Shown: positions 1-5,272 of the stretch, piece by piece
How the letters are laid out: every line of letters begins with the position of its first letter
Numbering within the stretch: position 1 is the first letter of the stretch
Assembly: GCA_036375275.1 (NCBI GenBank)
Contig: DASUSF010000480.1
Span: 1-5,726 of the forward strand
Direction: 5' to 3'
DNA: 5,726 nucleotides
Source of the DNA: DASUSF01 sp036375275
GTDB lineage: Bacteria > Pseudomonadota > Alphaproteobacteria > Geminicoccales > Geminicoccaceae
The notes under the pieces: model-generated
Told to the model about the DNA's origin: nothing
Seen by the model: the letters and a program-made list of their open reading frames with translations, nothing else
Databases searched by the model: none
Program-made: the position numbers and the translations under genes

Positions 1-121
1 GCTGGCGGCCGGGCGGCGGGCTCACCACGGCGGCGTCGTCGCACAGCCCGAGGCCGCCCGGACTGCCTTCGGCGAGCGGGCGGAGGAGCTGACGGATGAA
101 GTCGAACTCGCCGAGCGTCAC
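1..121 (-). CDS. thiL: Thiamine-monophosphate kinase ThiL, N-terminal fragment (runs off the window)
   Basis: ThiL phosphorylates thiamine monophosphate to thiamine diphosphate with ATP in the cytoplasm. Only the first 40 codons are present. The protein opens with V-T-L-G-E-F-D-F-I, matching the family's GEF-(D/E)-x-I start. Residues 25-33 read GLCDDAAVV, corresponding to the family's G-(I/L)-x-DDAA(V/L) metal- and ATP-binding segment; Asp28 and Asp29 are the expected Mg-binding pair. The start is GTG at 121. It is the only start available, because the same frame is closed 15 bases upstream by a TGA that is also the nusB stop codon. The gap to nusB is 12 bp with no clear Shine-Dalgarno, so translation probably depends on nusB. 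nusB followed by thiL is a classic order in Proteobacteria. The call rests on a short piece, but motif and context agree. Confidence 0.86.
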   Translation of the reverse strand, partial: MTLGEFDFIRQLLRPLAEGSPGGLGLCDDAAVVSPPPGRQ

Positions 122-133
122 CGGTCGGACCGA

Positions 134-613
134 TCAGGCGTCCGCCGCCCGGCGGACCGACTCGTCGTCAGGGCGCAGTTCCCCCGCGAGCCGGTCGAGC
201 ACCGCGTTGACGAAGCCGGCGTCCTCGCGCGGCAGGAAGTCGTGCGCGAGCCCGACGTACTCGTTGATCACGACCCGCGGCGGGACGTCCAGGCGCTCGG
301 CCAGCTCGAAGGTGCCGGCGCGCAGCACCGCCCGGACGAGATAGCCCAGCCGGTCGAGCGACCAGCCGGAGGCCAGGCGCGCCTCGATCAGCGGGTCGAG
401 CTCGGCCGACCGCCGCCAGGCGCCGCGGGTCACGGTCTGGAACCACTCGCGGTCGACCTCCGGCGCCTCGCCTTCGAGCTCCAGAGGATCCAGGAGATCG
501 GCCAGCCGATGGGCGTGGAACTCGCCGATCACGAGGTCGACCGCGGCACCTCCGACCTCGAGCTGGTAGAGCGCCTGGACGGCCCCGTAGCGGGCGGCGC
601 GTCTGCGGTTCAT
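134..613 (-). CDS. nusB: Transcription antitermination factor NusB
   Basis: NusB binds boxA RNA together with ribosomal protein S10 (NusE) and supports antitermination, chiefly of rRNA operons. The protein has 159 residues, at the upper end of the family range of about 135-165. The N-terminus MNRRRAARYGAVQALYQLE (residues 1-19) fits the basic, boxA-binding family start A-R-x-x-A-V-Q-A-L-Y. The C-terminal half has the conserved V-V-I-N-E-Y-V-x-L-A segment and then DAGFVNAVLDRLA, the family's FVNGVLD motif. An all-helical fold is expected. The ATG at 613 was chosen because the frame stays open upstream into ribH, but family similarity begins exactly at this Met. It lies 10 bp after the ribH stop with no obvious ribosome-binding site, so coupling to ribH is likely. 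ribH-nusB adjacency is widespread in bacteria. Confidence 0.96.
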   Translation of the reverse strand: MNRRRAARYGAVQALYQLEVGGAAVDLVIGEFHAHRLADLLDPLELEGEAPEVDREWFQTVTRGAWRRSAELDPLIEARLASGWSLDRLGYLVRAVLRAGTFELAERLDVPPRVVINEYVGLAHDFLPREDAGFVNAVLDRLAGELRPDDESVRRAADA

Positions 614-623
614 GGGCGAGGGT

Positions 624-1091
624 TCATGTGCGGAGGCAGCTCCGGATCTCGAGCAGGGAGAGCGCCGCGCGGACCGCGCCGCCGCCCTTGTCCTTGCCGC
701 CCGGATCGGCCCGGACGCGGGCCTGCTCGCCGTTGTCGCAGGTGAGGATGCCATTGCCGATCAGGGCGCCGTCGCGGACCGCGAGTTCGATCAGGCCGCG
801 CGCGCTCTCGCCGGCGACGATGTCGTAGTGCGAGGTCTCGCCGCGGATCACGCAGCCGAGCGCCACGAAGGCGTCGTACCGGCCGATCCCGAGCCTGACC
901 GCCGCCGGGATCTCGAGCGCGCCCGGCACCACCACCCGGTCGTGGCTGGCGCCAGCCGCCTCCAGAGCACGGAGCGCGCCATCGAGCAGCAGGTCCGAGA
1001 TGTGCTCGTAGAACCGCGCCTCGACGATCAGGAGATGCCGCCCGGCCTGACGCGGGCGGTCCGGGCCCGGATGGTCCGCGGGTGCGCTCAT
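624..1091 (-). CDS. ribH: 6,7-dimethyl-8-ribityllumazine synthase RibH
   Basis: RibH condenses 5-amino-6-ribitylamino-uracil with 3,4-dihydroxy-2-butanone 4-phosphate to give lumazine, the penultimate riboflavin step. The family forms pentamers or 60-mer capsids. The 155-residue length is typical. Visible motifs are EARFYEHI (24-31, with the ring-stacking Phe27), VPGALEIP (55-62), and VIRGETSHYDIV (81-92) carrying the catalytic His88. GILTCDNGEQARVRA (114-128) binds substrate phosphate and forms the inter-subunit site. The tail has K-D-K-G-G-G, then a helix matching the family's KG-x-x-A-A-x-A-A-L. The ATG at 1091 overlaps the ribB stop as ATGA, a 4-bp overlap that implies translational coupling. 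About 17 residues precede the first beta strand, a slightly long, Pro/Arg-rich N-terminus. Confidence 0.97.
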   Translation of the reverse strand: MSAPADHPGPDRPRQAGRHLLIVEARFYEHISDLLLDGALRALEAAGASHDRVVVPGALEIPAAVRLGIGRYDAFVALGCVIRGETSHYDIVAGESARGLIELAVRDGALIGNGILTCDNGEQARVRADPGGKDKGGGAVRAALSLLEIRSCLRT

Positions 1092-2233
1092 GGCAGCTGG
1101 TCCCGGGGCGCGAGCGGCTTCTGCTCGACCACCCGGAGGCCGTAGCCCTCGAGCCCGATGATCGGCCGCTCGGTGTTGGACAGCAGAATCATGTCGCGAA
1201 TGCCGAGGTCGGTCAGGATCTGGGCGCCGATGCCGTAGTCACGGAGCGGTGGCGTCCCGTGCGGCGATTCCCCGAGGGCCGCCTTGATCCGGTCCGAGAT
1301 GCTGGTCGGCGAGGGCTCCCGGATCACCACGATCACGCCGCGGCCGGCCTGATCGATGGTCTCCATCGCGGCCCAGAGCTGGCCGCCCCGGCCGTGGCTG
1401 GCGTCGCCGAGCACGTCCTCCAGCACGTTCAGCGCATGGACCCGGACCAGCACCGGCTCCGCGCGCTCGAGATCGCCCTTGACCAGCGCCAGATGCTCCA
1501 CCCCGGTCAGCACGTTGGTGTAGACCTGGAGCCGGAAGTCGCCGGTGAACCGGGTCTTGAGGGTGCTCGTGATGCTCCGCTCGACCAGCCGGTCGTACCG
1601 CAGGCGGTGCGAGATCAGGTCGGCGATCTTGGCGATCTTGAGGCCGTGCCGCTGGGCGAAGCCGACGAGATCCGGGAGCCGGGCCATGGTCCCGTCGTCG
1701 TTCATGATCTCGCAGATCACGCCCGAGGGGTTGCGCCCGGCGAGGCGCGCGACGTCGACCGCGGCCTCGGTGTGGCCCGCGCGGACCAGGACGCCGCCGT
1801 CCCGGGCCATCAGCGGGAAGATGTGCCCGGGCGAGGCGAGATCGGACCGGCTCATGGCGGGGTCGATCGCGACCTGCACGGTGCGCGACCGGTCCGCGGC
1901 CGAGATGCCGGTGGTGATCCCCTCGCGCGCCTCGATGCTGACCGTGAACGCGGTCGAGAGCCGGCTCTCGTTGCCGTGCGCCATCAGCGGCAGCGCCAGC
2001 TGCTCGCAGCGCTGGCGGGTCAGCGCGAGGCAGATCAGGCCGCGCCCGTGCTTGGCCATGAAGTTGATCGCCGCCGGGTCGCACGCCTCCGCGGGGATCA
2101 CGAGGTCGCCCTCGTTCTCGCGCGCCTCGTCGTCGACCAGGATGAACATCCGCCCGGCGCGCGCGTCGTCGAGGATCTCTTCGATCTCCGAGAGGTAGTC
2201 GTGGTACTCGGACAGATGCTCGTTGACCGTCAT
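1088..2233 (-). CDS. ribB: 3,4-dihydroxy-2-butanone-4-phosphate synthase with degenerate RibA-like C-terminal domain (RibBX type)
   Basis: The N-terminal RibB domain (about 1-210) turns ribulose 5-phosphate into 3,4-dihydroxy-2-butanone 4-phosphate plus formate. Its signatures are intact: VDDEARENEGDL (33-44, acidic Mg/substrate loop), SPGHIFPL (134-141), AGHTEAAVD (152-160, catalytic His154) and E175 before NDDG. Residues about 215-381 align with GTP cyclohydrolase II (HLALVKGD at 247-254, then VRVH at 263-266). However, the three zinc cysteines of E. coli RibA (Cys54, Cys65, Cys67) fall on Asn269, His280 and Arg282 in an ungapped alignment, and the RQEGRGIG segment is replaced by REPSPTS. 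The second domain is therefore very unlikely to hydrolyse GTP. This matches the proteobacterial variant described as RibBX, not a true bifunctional RibBA. The ATG at 2233 lies 3 bp after the ribE stop, with a GGGG-containing weak Shine-Dalgarno inside ribE. Many annotation pipelines would label it ribBA. Confidence 0.96.
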   Translation of the reverse strand: MTVNEHLSEYHDYLSEIEEILDDARAGRMFILVDDEARENEGDLVIPAEACDPAAINFMAKHGRGLICLALTRQRCEQLALPLMAHGNESRLSTAFTVSIEAREGITTGISAADRSRTVQVAIDPAMSRSDLASPGHIFPLMARDGGVLVRAGHTEAAVDVARLAGRNPSGVICEIMNDDGTMARLPDLVGFAQRHGLKIAKIADLISHRLRYDRLVERSITSTLKTRFTGDFRLQVYTNVLTGVEHLALVKGDLERAEPVLVRVHALNVLEDVLGDASHGRGGQLWAAMETIDQAGRGVIVVIREPSPTSISDRIKAALGESPHGTPPLRDYGIGAQILTDLGIRDMILLSNTERPIIGLEGYGLRVVEQKPLAPRDQLP

Positions 2234-2236
2234 GGT

Positions 2237-2836
2237 TCAGGCCCCGGAGCGGAAGGCGAGCTGCCGGGCGACGTAGCGCGCGAGCATGTCGACCTCGACG
2301 TTCACCGGATCGCCGGCCGAGCGGTCGGGGAGCGTGGTCATGGCCCAGCTGTGCGGGATCACGTTGACGGCGACGAGGTCGCCTTCGGTTGCGTTGACCG
2401 TCAGCGAGATGCCGTCGATCGCGATCGAGCCCTTGACCGCGACCAGGGGCAGCAGCGCCGGGGGCAGCCTGATCTCGAGGCGGTGCGATTCGCCCGCCGG
2501 CTCGAGCGCGGCGATCTCGCCGACGGCGTCCACGTGCCCGAACACGATGTGGCCGCCGAGCTCGTCGCCGATCCGGAGCGAGCGCTCGAGATTGACCCGC
2601 GTCCCCGGCCGCCAGCCGCCGGCGGTGGTGACCTCGAGCGTCGCGCCCGATGCCTCGCAGGCGAACCATCCGATGCCCTTGTCGATCGCGGTGAAGCAGA
2701 TCCCCGACGTCGCGATCGACCCGCCGAGCGGGATCTCGTCGAGCGGCAGCCGCGGCGCCCCGATCACGAAGCGCCGGCCGTCGCCCCCGGCGATCTCGAG
2801 GACCTGCCCGATGTCGGTCACGATTCCGGTGAACAT
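2237..2836 (-). CDS. ribE: Riboflavin synthase (alpha subunit type) RibE
   Basis: This enzyme dismutates two molecules of 6,7-dimethyl-8-ribityllumazine into riboflavin and the pyrimidine substrate that RibH uses again. The 199-residue protein has the hallmark MFTGIV start and two tandem lumazine-binding barrels, roughly 1-97 and 98-190. In the first barrel Phe2, Ser40 and Cys47 (GICFT) correspond to the catalytic Phe2, Ser41 and Cys48 of the E. coli enzyme. GGHIVFGHVD (94-103) carries the conserved His101. The second barrel repeats the pattern with IDGISLTVN. A C-terminal helix (VDMLARYVARQL) fits the trimerisation helix. The start at 2836 is fixed by MFTGIV and lies 19 bp inside the end of ribD, so translation is probably coupled to ribD. 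The symbol is ribE in this nomenclature (ribC in E. coli). Confidence 0.97.
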   Translation of the reverse strand: MFTGIVTDIGQVLEIAGGDGRRFVIGAPRLPLDEIPLGGSIATSGICFTAIDKGIGWFACEASGATLEVTTAGGWRPGTRVNLERSLRIGDELGGHIVFGHVDAVGEIAALEPAGESHRLEIRLPPALLPLVAVKGSIAIDGISLTVNATEGDLVAVNVIPHSWAMTTLPDRSAGDPVNVEVDMLARYVARQLAFRSGA

Positions 2837-3951
2837 GGTCCGGCTGCCCTGCTGGCCTCCAGGATATAGCCCTGCATCCGGTCCGGTGCCAGCGTGCGCG
2901 CGCCCGCTTGGCGGAGCCGGTGCGCCTCGGCCAGGGCGTCGACGCCGAGGCTCCCGACCGCCGGCAGGCCGTCAGCGCCGATCAGCAGCGGGGCGGTGAA
3001 CCAGATCAGCCGGTCGACCAGGCGGGTGCGGAGCAGGCTCGCCGCGAGCGTGGCTCCGCCTTCGACCAGCACGCGGGTGACCCCCCGCCGGCCGAGCTCC
3101 TCGAGCGGGGCGGCGGGGGCTCCGCCCTCGAGCCGGACGACCTCGACCCCGGCGGCCTCGAGCGCCCGCGCCCGCTCCGGATCGGCATCCGGCCCGGCCA
3201 CCACCAGCACCGGCACCCCGCCGGCGCTCCGCACCAGCGCCGCCGTCGCCGGCAGGCGGAGCCGCCGGTCGACCACCACCCGGAGCGGCGAGCGGTGCTC
3301 GAGCCCGGGCAGCCGGCAGGTCAGCGACGGGTCGTCCGCGAGCGCGGTGCCGCTGCCGATCAGGATCGCGTCGTGTGTCGCGCGAAGACGGTGGGCCTCG
3401 ATGCGCGCGCGCCCGGCGGTGATCCATCGGCTGGCGCCGGCGCGCGTCGCGATCCGGCCGTCGAGGGAGGTCGCGAGTTTGAGCGTGACCAGCGGCCGCC
3501 CCGTCCGGATTCGCTGGATGAAGCCTGCGTTGAGCGCTTCCGCCTCGGCTTCGAGCACGCCCGCCCGGACCTCGACCCCCGCCTGGCGCAGCTGGGCGAG
3601 ACCCTGGCCGTCGACCCTGGGGTCGGGGTCGGCGGTCGCAACGACCACTCGGCGGATGCCGGCGTGCAGGAGCGCCATGGTGCAGGGCGGCGTCCGGCCA
3701 TAGTGCGCGCAGGGCTCGAAGGTGATGTAGGCGGTCGCGCCGAGCGCCGCGCCGCCCGCCCGCCTCAGCGCCTCGGTCTCGGCGTGGGGCCGGCCGCCCG
3801 CCTGGGTCCAGCCGCGGCCGAGGACCCGGCCGTCCCTGACCACGACGCAGCCGACCGCCGGGTTGGGCCAGACGTTGCCGAGCCCGCGCGCCGCCAGCCG
3901 GAGCGCCTGCGCCATGAAGCGCCGGTCCTCCTCATCCCGCGGCATCGCCAT
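2818..3951 (-). CDS. ribD: Bifunctional pyrimidine deaminase / 5-amino-6-(5-phosphoribosylamino)uracil reductase RibD
   Basis: RibD catalyses the second and third riboflavin steps: zinc-dependent deamination of the RibA product, then NADPH-dependent reduction of the ribosyl side chain. The 377-residue length is typical. The deaminase domain (about 6-148) shows NPAVGCVVV (30-38), the zinc ligand and proton shuttle His56 and Glu58 in PHAETEAL, and zinc Cys81 and Cys90 in PCAHYGRTPPC (80-90). The reductase domain (from about 153) opens with VTLKLATSLDGRIA (Lys158, Ser162, Asp164) and contains GSGTALADDPSLTCR and the NADPH-associated VLVEGGATLAASLL. The start at 3951 overlaps the nrdR 3' end by 20 bp; Met3 at 3945 is almost as good. 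Met13 at 3915 sits behind a GAGGAGG, but residues 6-12 resemble the family N-terminus, so it is less likely. Confidence 0.97.
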   Translation of the reverse strand: MAMPRDEEDRRFMAQALRLAARGLGNVWPNPAVGCVVVRDGRVLGRGWTQAGGRPHAETEALRRAGGAALGATAYITFEPCAHYGRTPPCTMALLHAGIRRVVVATADPDPRVDGQGLAQLRQAGVEVRAGVLEAEAEALNAGFIQRIRTGRPLVTLKLATSLDGRIATRAGASRWITAGRARIEAHRLRATHDAILIGSGTALADDPSLTCRLPGLEHRSPLRVVVDRRLRLPATAALVRSAGGVPVLVVAGPDADPERARALEAAGVEVVRLEGGAPAAPLEELGRRGVTRVLVEGGATLAASLLRTRLVDRLIWFTAPLLIGADGLPAVGSLGVDALAEAHRLRQAGARTLAPDRMQGYILEASRAAGPCSPES

Positions 3952-4405
3952 CCGGCTCGTCGCTCATCCGGGCGATGAACCGCTCGAAGTCCTTGAGGCC
4001 GGTGAAGTCGCGGTAGACCGAGGCGAAGCGGACGTAGGCGACCTGATCGAGTTCGGCGAGGCGGGTCAGCGCGAGCTCACCGAGCTGCTTCGCCGTGATG
4101 TCGGTCTCGCCCGAGATCTCGAGCTCGCGGACGATCCCGTTGACCAAGCGCTCGATCTTCTCCTCCTCGATGCCGCGCTTGCGCGTCGCGATCATGATCG
4201 AGCGCTTGAACTTGTCGCGGTCGAACGGCACCCGCCGGCCGTCCCGCTTGAGCACGGTGAGCTCGCGGAGCTGGACCCGCTCGAAGGTGGTGAAGCGGGC
4301 GCCGCAGGCATTGCACTGCCGCCGCCGCCGGACCGAGCCGCCCTCCTCGACTGGCCGGCTGTCCTTGACCTGGTTGTCGTCGGAACCGCAGAACGGACAG
4401 CGCAT
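3932..4405 (-). CDS. nrdR: Transcriptional repressor NrdR (ribonucleotide reductase regulon)
   Basis: NrdR senses (d)ATP through an ATP-cone and represses ribonucleotide reductase genes by binding paired NrdR boxes. The 157 residues start MRCPFCG, with a zinc ribbon made of Cys3, Cys6, Cys31 and Cys34. Between them lies the family's DSRPVEEG...VRRRRQC segment (about 15-31), which contributes to DNA binding. The ATP-cone follows (about 48-138): VLKRDGRRVPFDRDKFKRSI, then the helical TDITAKQLGELAL region and VAYVRFASVYRDF (123-135), all strongly conserved. The start at 4405 lies 4 bp after the rpiB stop, with GGTGA about 9 nt upstream inside rpiB. nrdR ahead of ribD is a classic proteobacterial arrangement. 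Its presence in the operon is generally thought to reflect ancestral gene order, not riboflavin control. Confidence 0.98.
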   Translation of the reverse strand: MRCPFCGSDDNQVKDSRPVEEGGSVRRRRQCNACGARFTTFERVQLRELTVLKRDGRRVPFDRDKFKRSIMIATRKRGIEEEKIERLVNGIVRELEISGETDITAKQLGELALTRLAELDQVAYVRFASVYRDFTGLKDFERFIARMSDEPDGDAAG

Positions 4406-4409
4406 CGGG

Positions 4410-4862
4410 TCAGGTCACCCGCTCGCCCGACATCTTGGCGATCCGGCGGGCATGCCGGTCGCCCCCCTCGAACGGGGTCTCGAGGAACGCGTTCAGCACG
4501 TCGAGCGCCGTCGTCCGGCCGACCAGCCGGGCGCCGAGGGCGAGGACGTTGGCGTCGTTGTGGCCGCGGGCCAGCCGTGCGGCGGTCACGTCCTGGCAGG
4601 GCGCGGCCCGGATCCACGGATGGCGGTTGGCGGCGATGCTGATGCCGAGCCCGGTGCCGCAGACCAGGACCCCCCGGCTCGCCTCGCCGCGCTGGAGGCT
4701 CAGGGCCAGACGTTCGGCGAAGTCCGGGTAGTCTACCGACTCCTCGCCGTTGGTGCCGAGATCGAGGGTCTGGCGGCCGTCGGCCTCGAGCACTCCCAGA
4801 AGGTAGTGCTTGAGCTCGTAGCCAGCATGATCCGAAGCAAGCGCTATGACCGGCCCGGTCAT
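4410..4862 (-). CDS. rpiB: Ribose-5-phosphate isomerase B RpiB (LacA/RpiB family)
   Basis: RpiB interconverts ribose 5-phosphate and ribulose 5-phosphate in the non-oxidative pentose phosphate pathway. The 150 residues are the usual length. Visible motifs are IALASDHAGYELK (6-18, Asp11 and His12), ESVDYPDFA (41-49) and VLVCGTGLGISIAANR (65-80) with catalytic base Cys68 (Cys66 in E. coli). ARGHNDANVLALGAR (98-112) carries the ring-opening His101. The frame is open upstream to an ATG at 4943, but the start at 4862 is preferred because GGGGGAG lies 6 nt before it and family similarity begins there. As the first gene of the minus-strand unit it supplies the RibB substrate. In many alphaproteobacteria glyA sits between rpiB and nrdR; here only 4 bp separate them. 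Confidence 0.96.
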   Translation of the reverse strand: MTGPVIALASDHAGYELKHYLLGVLEADGRQTLDLGTNGEESVDYPDFAERLALSLQRGEASRGVLVCGTGLGISIAANRHPWIRAAPCQDVTAARLARGHNDANVLALGARLVGRTTALDVLNAFLETPFEGGDRHARRIAKMSGERVT

Positions 4863-4868
4863 CTCGGT

Positions 4869-4875
4869 CTCCCCC
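4869..4875 (-). promoter_or_regulatory. Ribosome-binding site that fixes the rpiB start
   Basis: On the minus strand GGGGGAG ends 6 nt before the ATG at 4862. It is the strongest Shine-Dalgarno in the minus-strand unit. It decides against the longer reading from 4943, whose extra 27 residues have no family similarity. The downstream genes of the unit mostly lack good sites, consistent with coupled translation. Confidence 0.8.
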
Positions 4876-4942
4876 AGACGACGGGCGCCCGCGCCTTCCG
4901 CGAGGGCAGCCCGTAGCGACAGTCCGAAGCCCTTCCATACCA

Positions 4943-4976
4943 CATCTTGTCGGGTGGCGCGTCTTGTGGGGCGGGG
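4943..4976. repeat. Two tandem imperfect 17-bp repeats overlapping the candidate promoter
   Basis: Copy 1 (4943-4959, CATCTTGTCGGGTGGCG) and copy 2 (4960-4976, CGTCTTGTGGGGCGGGG) are head to tail and agree at 13 of 17 positions. A third, degenerate unit (4977-4993) keeps the initial CGTCT and the terminal GG.G pattern, 8 of 17. The -35 candidate lies within copy 2 and the -10 candidate within unit 3. Such iterons could be an operator, for example for the ribbon-helix-helix protein encoded just downstream, but this is unproven and GC-rich low-complexity sequence can mimic it. Confidence 0.4.
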
Positions 4977-4992
4977 CGTCTCCGCCTAGGGT
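4964..4992 (+). promoter_or_regulatory. Candidate sigma70-type promoter for the RHH-hutH unit
   Basis: TTGTGG (4964-4969) and TAGGGT (4987-4992) are separated by exactly 17 bp, the optimal spacing. The match is TTG in the -35 box and TA...T in the -10 box, so it is weak by the consensus but plausible for a GC-rich alphaproteobacterium. Transcription would start near 4999 and give a leader of roughly 22 nt that just includes the Shine-Dalgarno. The assignment is inference from pattern and position only. Confidence 0.35.
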
Positions 4993-5005
4993 GAGCGGCG
5001 CCCAA

Positions 5006-5018
5006 CCTCCGGGAGGAG
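5006..5018 (+). promoter_or_regulatory. Strong Shine-Dalgarno of the RHH gene, with a small hairpin over it
   Basis: GGGAGGAG (5011-5018) lies 2 nt before the ATG at 5021, and the GGAGG core (5012-5016) has a 4-nt spacer. This near-perfect site selects 5021 over the upstream in-frame ATG at 4964. CCTC (5006-5009) can pair with GAGG (5013-5016) around a CGG loop, so a 4-bp stem could partly mask the site. The stem is short and may not be significant. Confidence 0.65.
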
Positions 5019-5020
5019 AC

Positions 5021-5245
5021 ATGGATCTCGAGCTGCGCGATCTGGACGAGGAGGTCGGTCGGGCGCTCCGGGCCCGCGCCGCCGGCCGCGGCATCACGCT
5101 CGAAGAGGAGGTCCGACGGACCCTCGAGGCTTCGGTCGAGGCGCAGCGCGAGGAGTACCGCCGCCGGCTGCGGGCGCTCCAGGCGGCCGCGTCCACCTTC
5201 CGCGCCGGCGTCGACGAGACCCGCCCCGGCGACGCGGGGGCGTGA
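5021..5245 (+). CDS. Ribbon-helix-helix protein, FitA/VapB-type antitoxin-like, without an adjacent toxin
   Basis: The 74-residue product resembles the RHH DNA-binding domains of FitA-like antitoxins. Its N-terminal strand is MDLELRDLD (1-9), whose alternating residues would enter the major groove. Helix 1 is EEVGRALRARAAGRG (10-24), the turn is I-T, and helix 2 is LEEEVRRTLEASV (27-39). This follows the family pattern R-x-L-D-x-x-(V)-x-x-x-L-(K/R)-x-R-A-A-x-x-G-x-(S/T)-x-E-x-E-(V)-R. Residues 40-60 continue as a charged helix (QREEYRRRLRALQ); the tail is Gly/Ala/Asp-rich and probably flexible, where antitoxins usually bind their toxin. The start is set by a strong Shine-Dalgarno. No PIN-domain (FitB/VapC) gene follows: the next gene is hutH, starting 27 bp after the stop. 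It could be an orphan antitoxin, a remnant of a pair, or a local autorepressor that affects hutH. RHH identity is fairly sure; function is not. Confidence 0.82.
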   Translation: MDLELRDLDEEVGRALRARAAGRGITLEEEVRRTLEASVEAQREEYRRRLRALQAAASTFRAGVDETRPGDAGA

Positions 5246-5271
5246 TGCCGGGCGCGCCGGCCCCGAGGTGA
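5245..5271 (+). other. Possible 8-codon relay ORF between the RHH gene and hutH
   Basis: The RHH stop overlaps an ATG as TGATG (5243-5247). That ATG opens M-P-G-A-P-A-P-R and ends in TGA at 5269-5271, one base before the hutH GTG at 5273. The geometry would let a terminating ribosome reinitiate and then hand over to hutH. It may equally be chance. I do not propose a functional peptide. Confidence 0.2.
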
Positions 5272-5272
5272 G

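Larger units (their letters stand above)
4863..5020. promoter_or_regulatory. Divergent intergenic region between rpiB and the RHH gene
   Basis: This 158-bp gap separates two divergently transcribed units and should hold the promoter of the rpiB-nrdR-rib-nusB-thiL unit and that of the plus-strand genes. It contains the least GC-rich stretch of the neighbourhood (about 4931-4968). On the minus strand I see no convincing -35/-10 pair; TATGGA (read from plus positions 4935-4940) is a possible -10 but has no good partner. A perfect 10-bp palindrome, CGGGCGCCCG, lies at 4882-4891 in the presumed rpiB leader. No RFN (FMN riboswitch) or TPP riboswitch core was recognisable on the minus strand. Confidence 0.6.

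Noticed and set aside
614..754. N-terminal extension of NusB into ribH
   Set aside because: The frame is open only because of GC richness; the extension is Ala/Ser/Arg-rich, and NusB similarity starts at the Met encoded at 611-613.
1082..2869. 595-codon plus-strand open frame antisense to ribB and ribE
   Set aside because: Its product is Asp/Arg/Val/His-rich with no recognisable domain, and the opposite strand carries two complete, motif-perfect enzymes. Long antisense frames are expected in such GC-rich DNA.
2908..3978. 356-codon plus-strand open frame antisense to ribD
   Set aside because: Low-complexity composition and no domain; it mirrors RibD codon bias.
4882..4891. Perfect 10-bp palindrome CGGGCGCCCG in the rpiB leader
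   Set aside because: All-GC palindromes of this size are common by chance here; no loop or U-tract supports a terminator, and no known operator matches.
4863..4943. Longer rpiB reading from the ATG at 4943
   Set aside because: The extra 27 residues lack family similarity, and the ATG at 4862 has GGGGGAG at optimal spacing.
4988..5016. AGGGTGAG followed by GC-rich pairing, superficially like an FMN riboswitch core
   Set aside because: It is on the plus strand in front of the RHH gene, too short, and lacks the other conserved RFN segments.
4964..5020. Longer RHH gene starting at the in-frame ATG at 4964
   Set aside because: It would run through the promoter candidate and lacks a Shine-Dalgarno, whereas 5021 has GGGAGGAG directly upstream and starts at the family's N-terminal strand.
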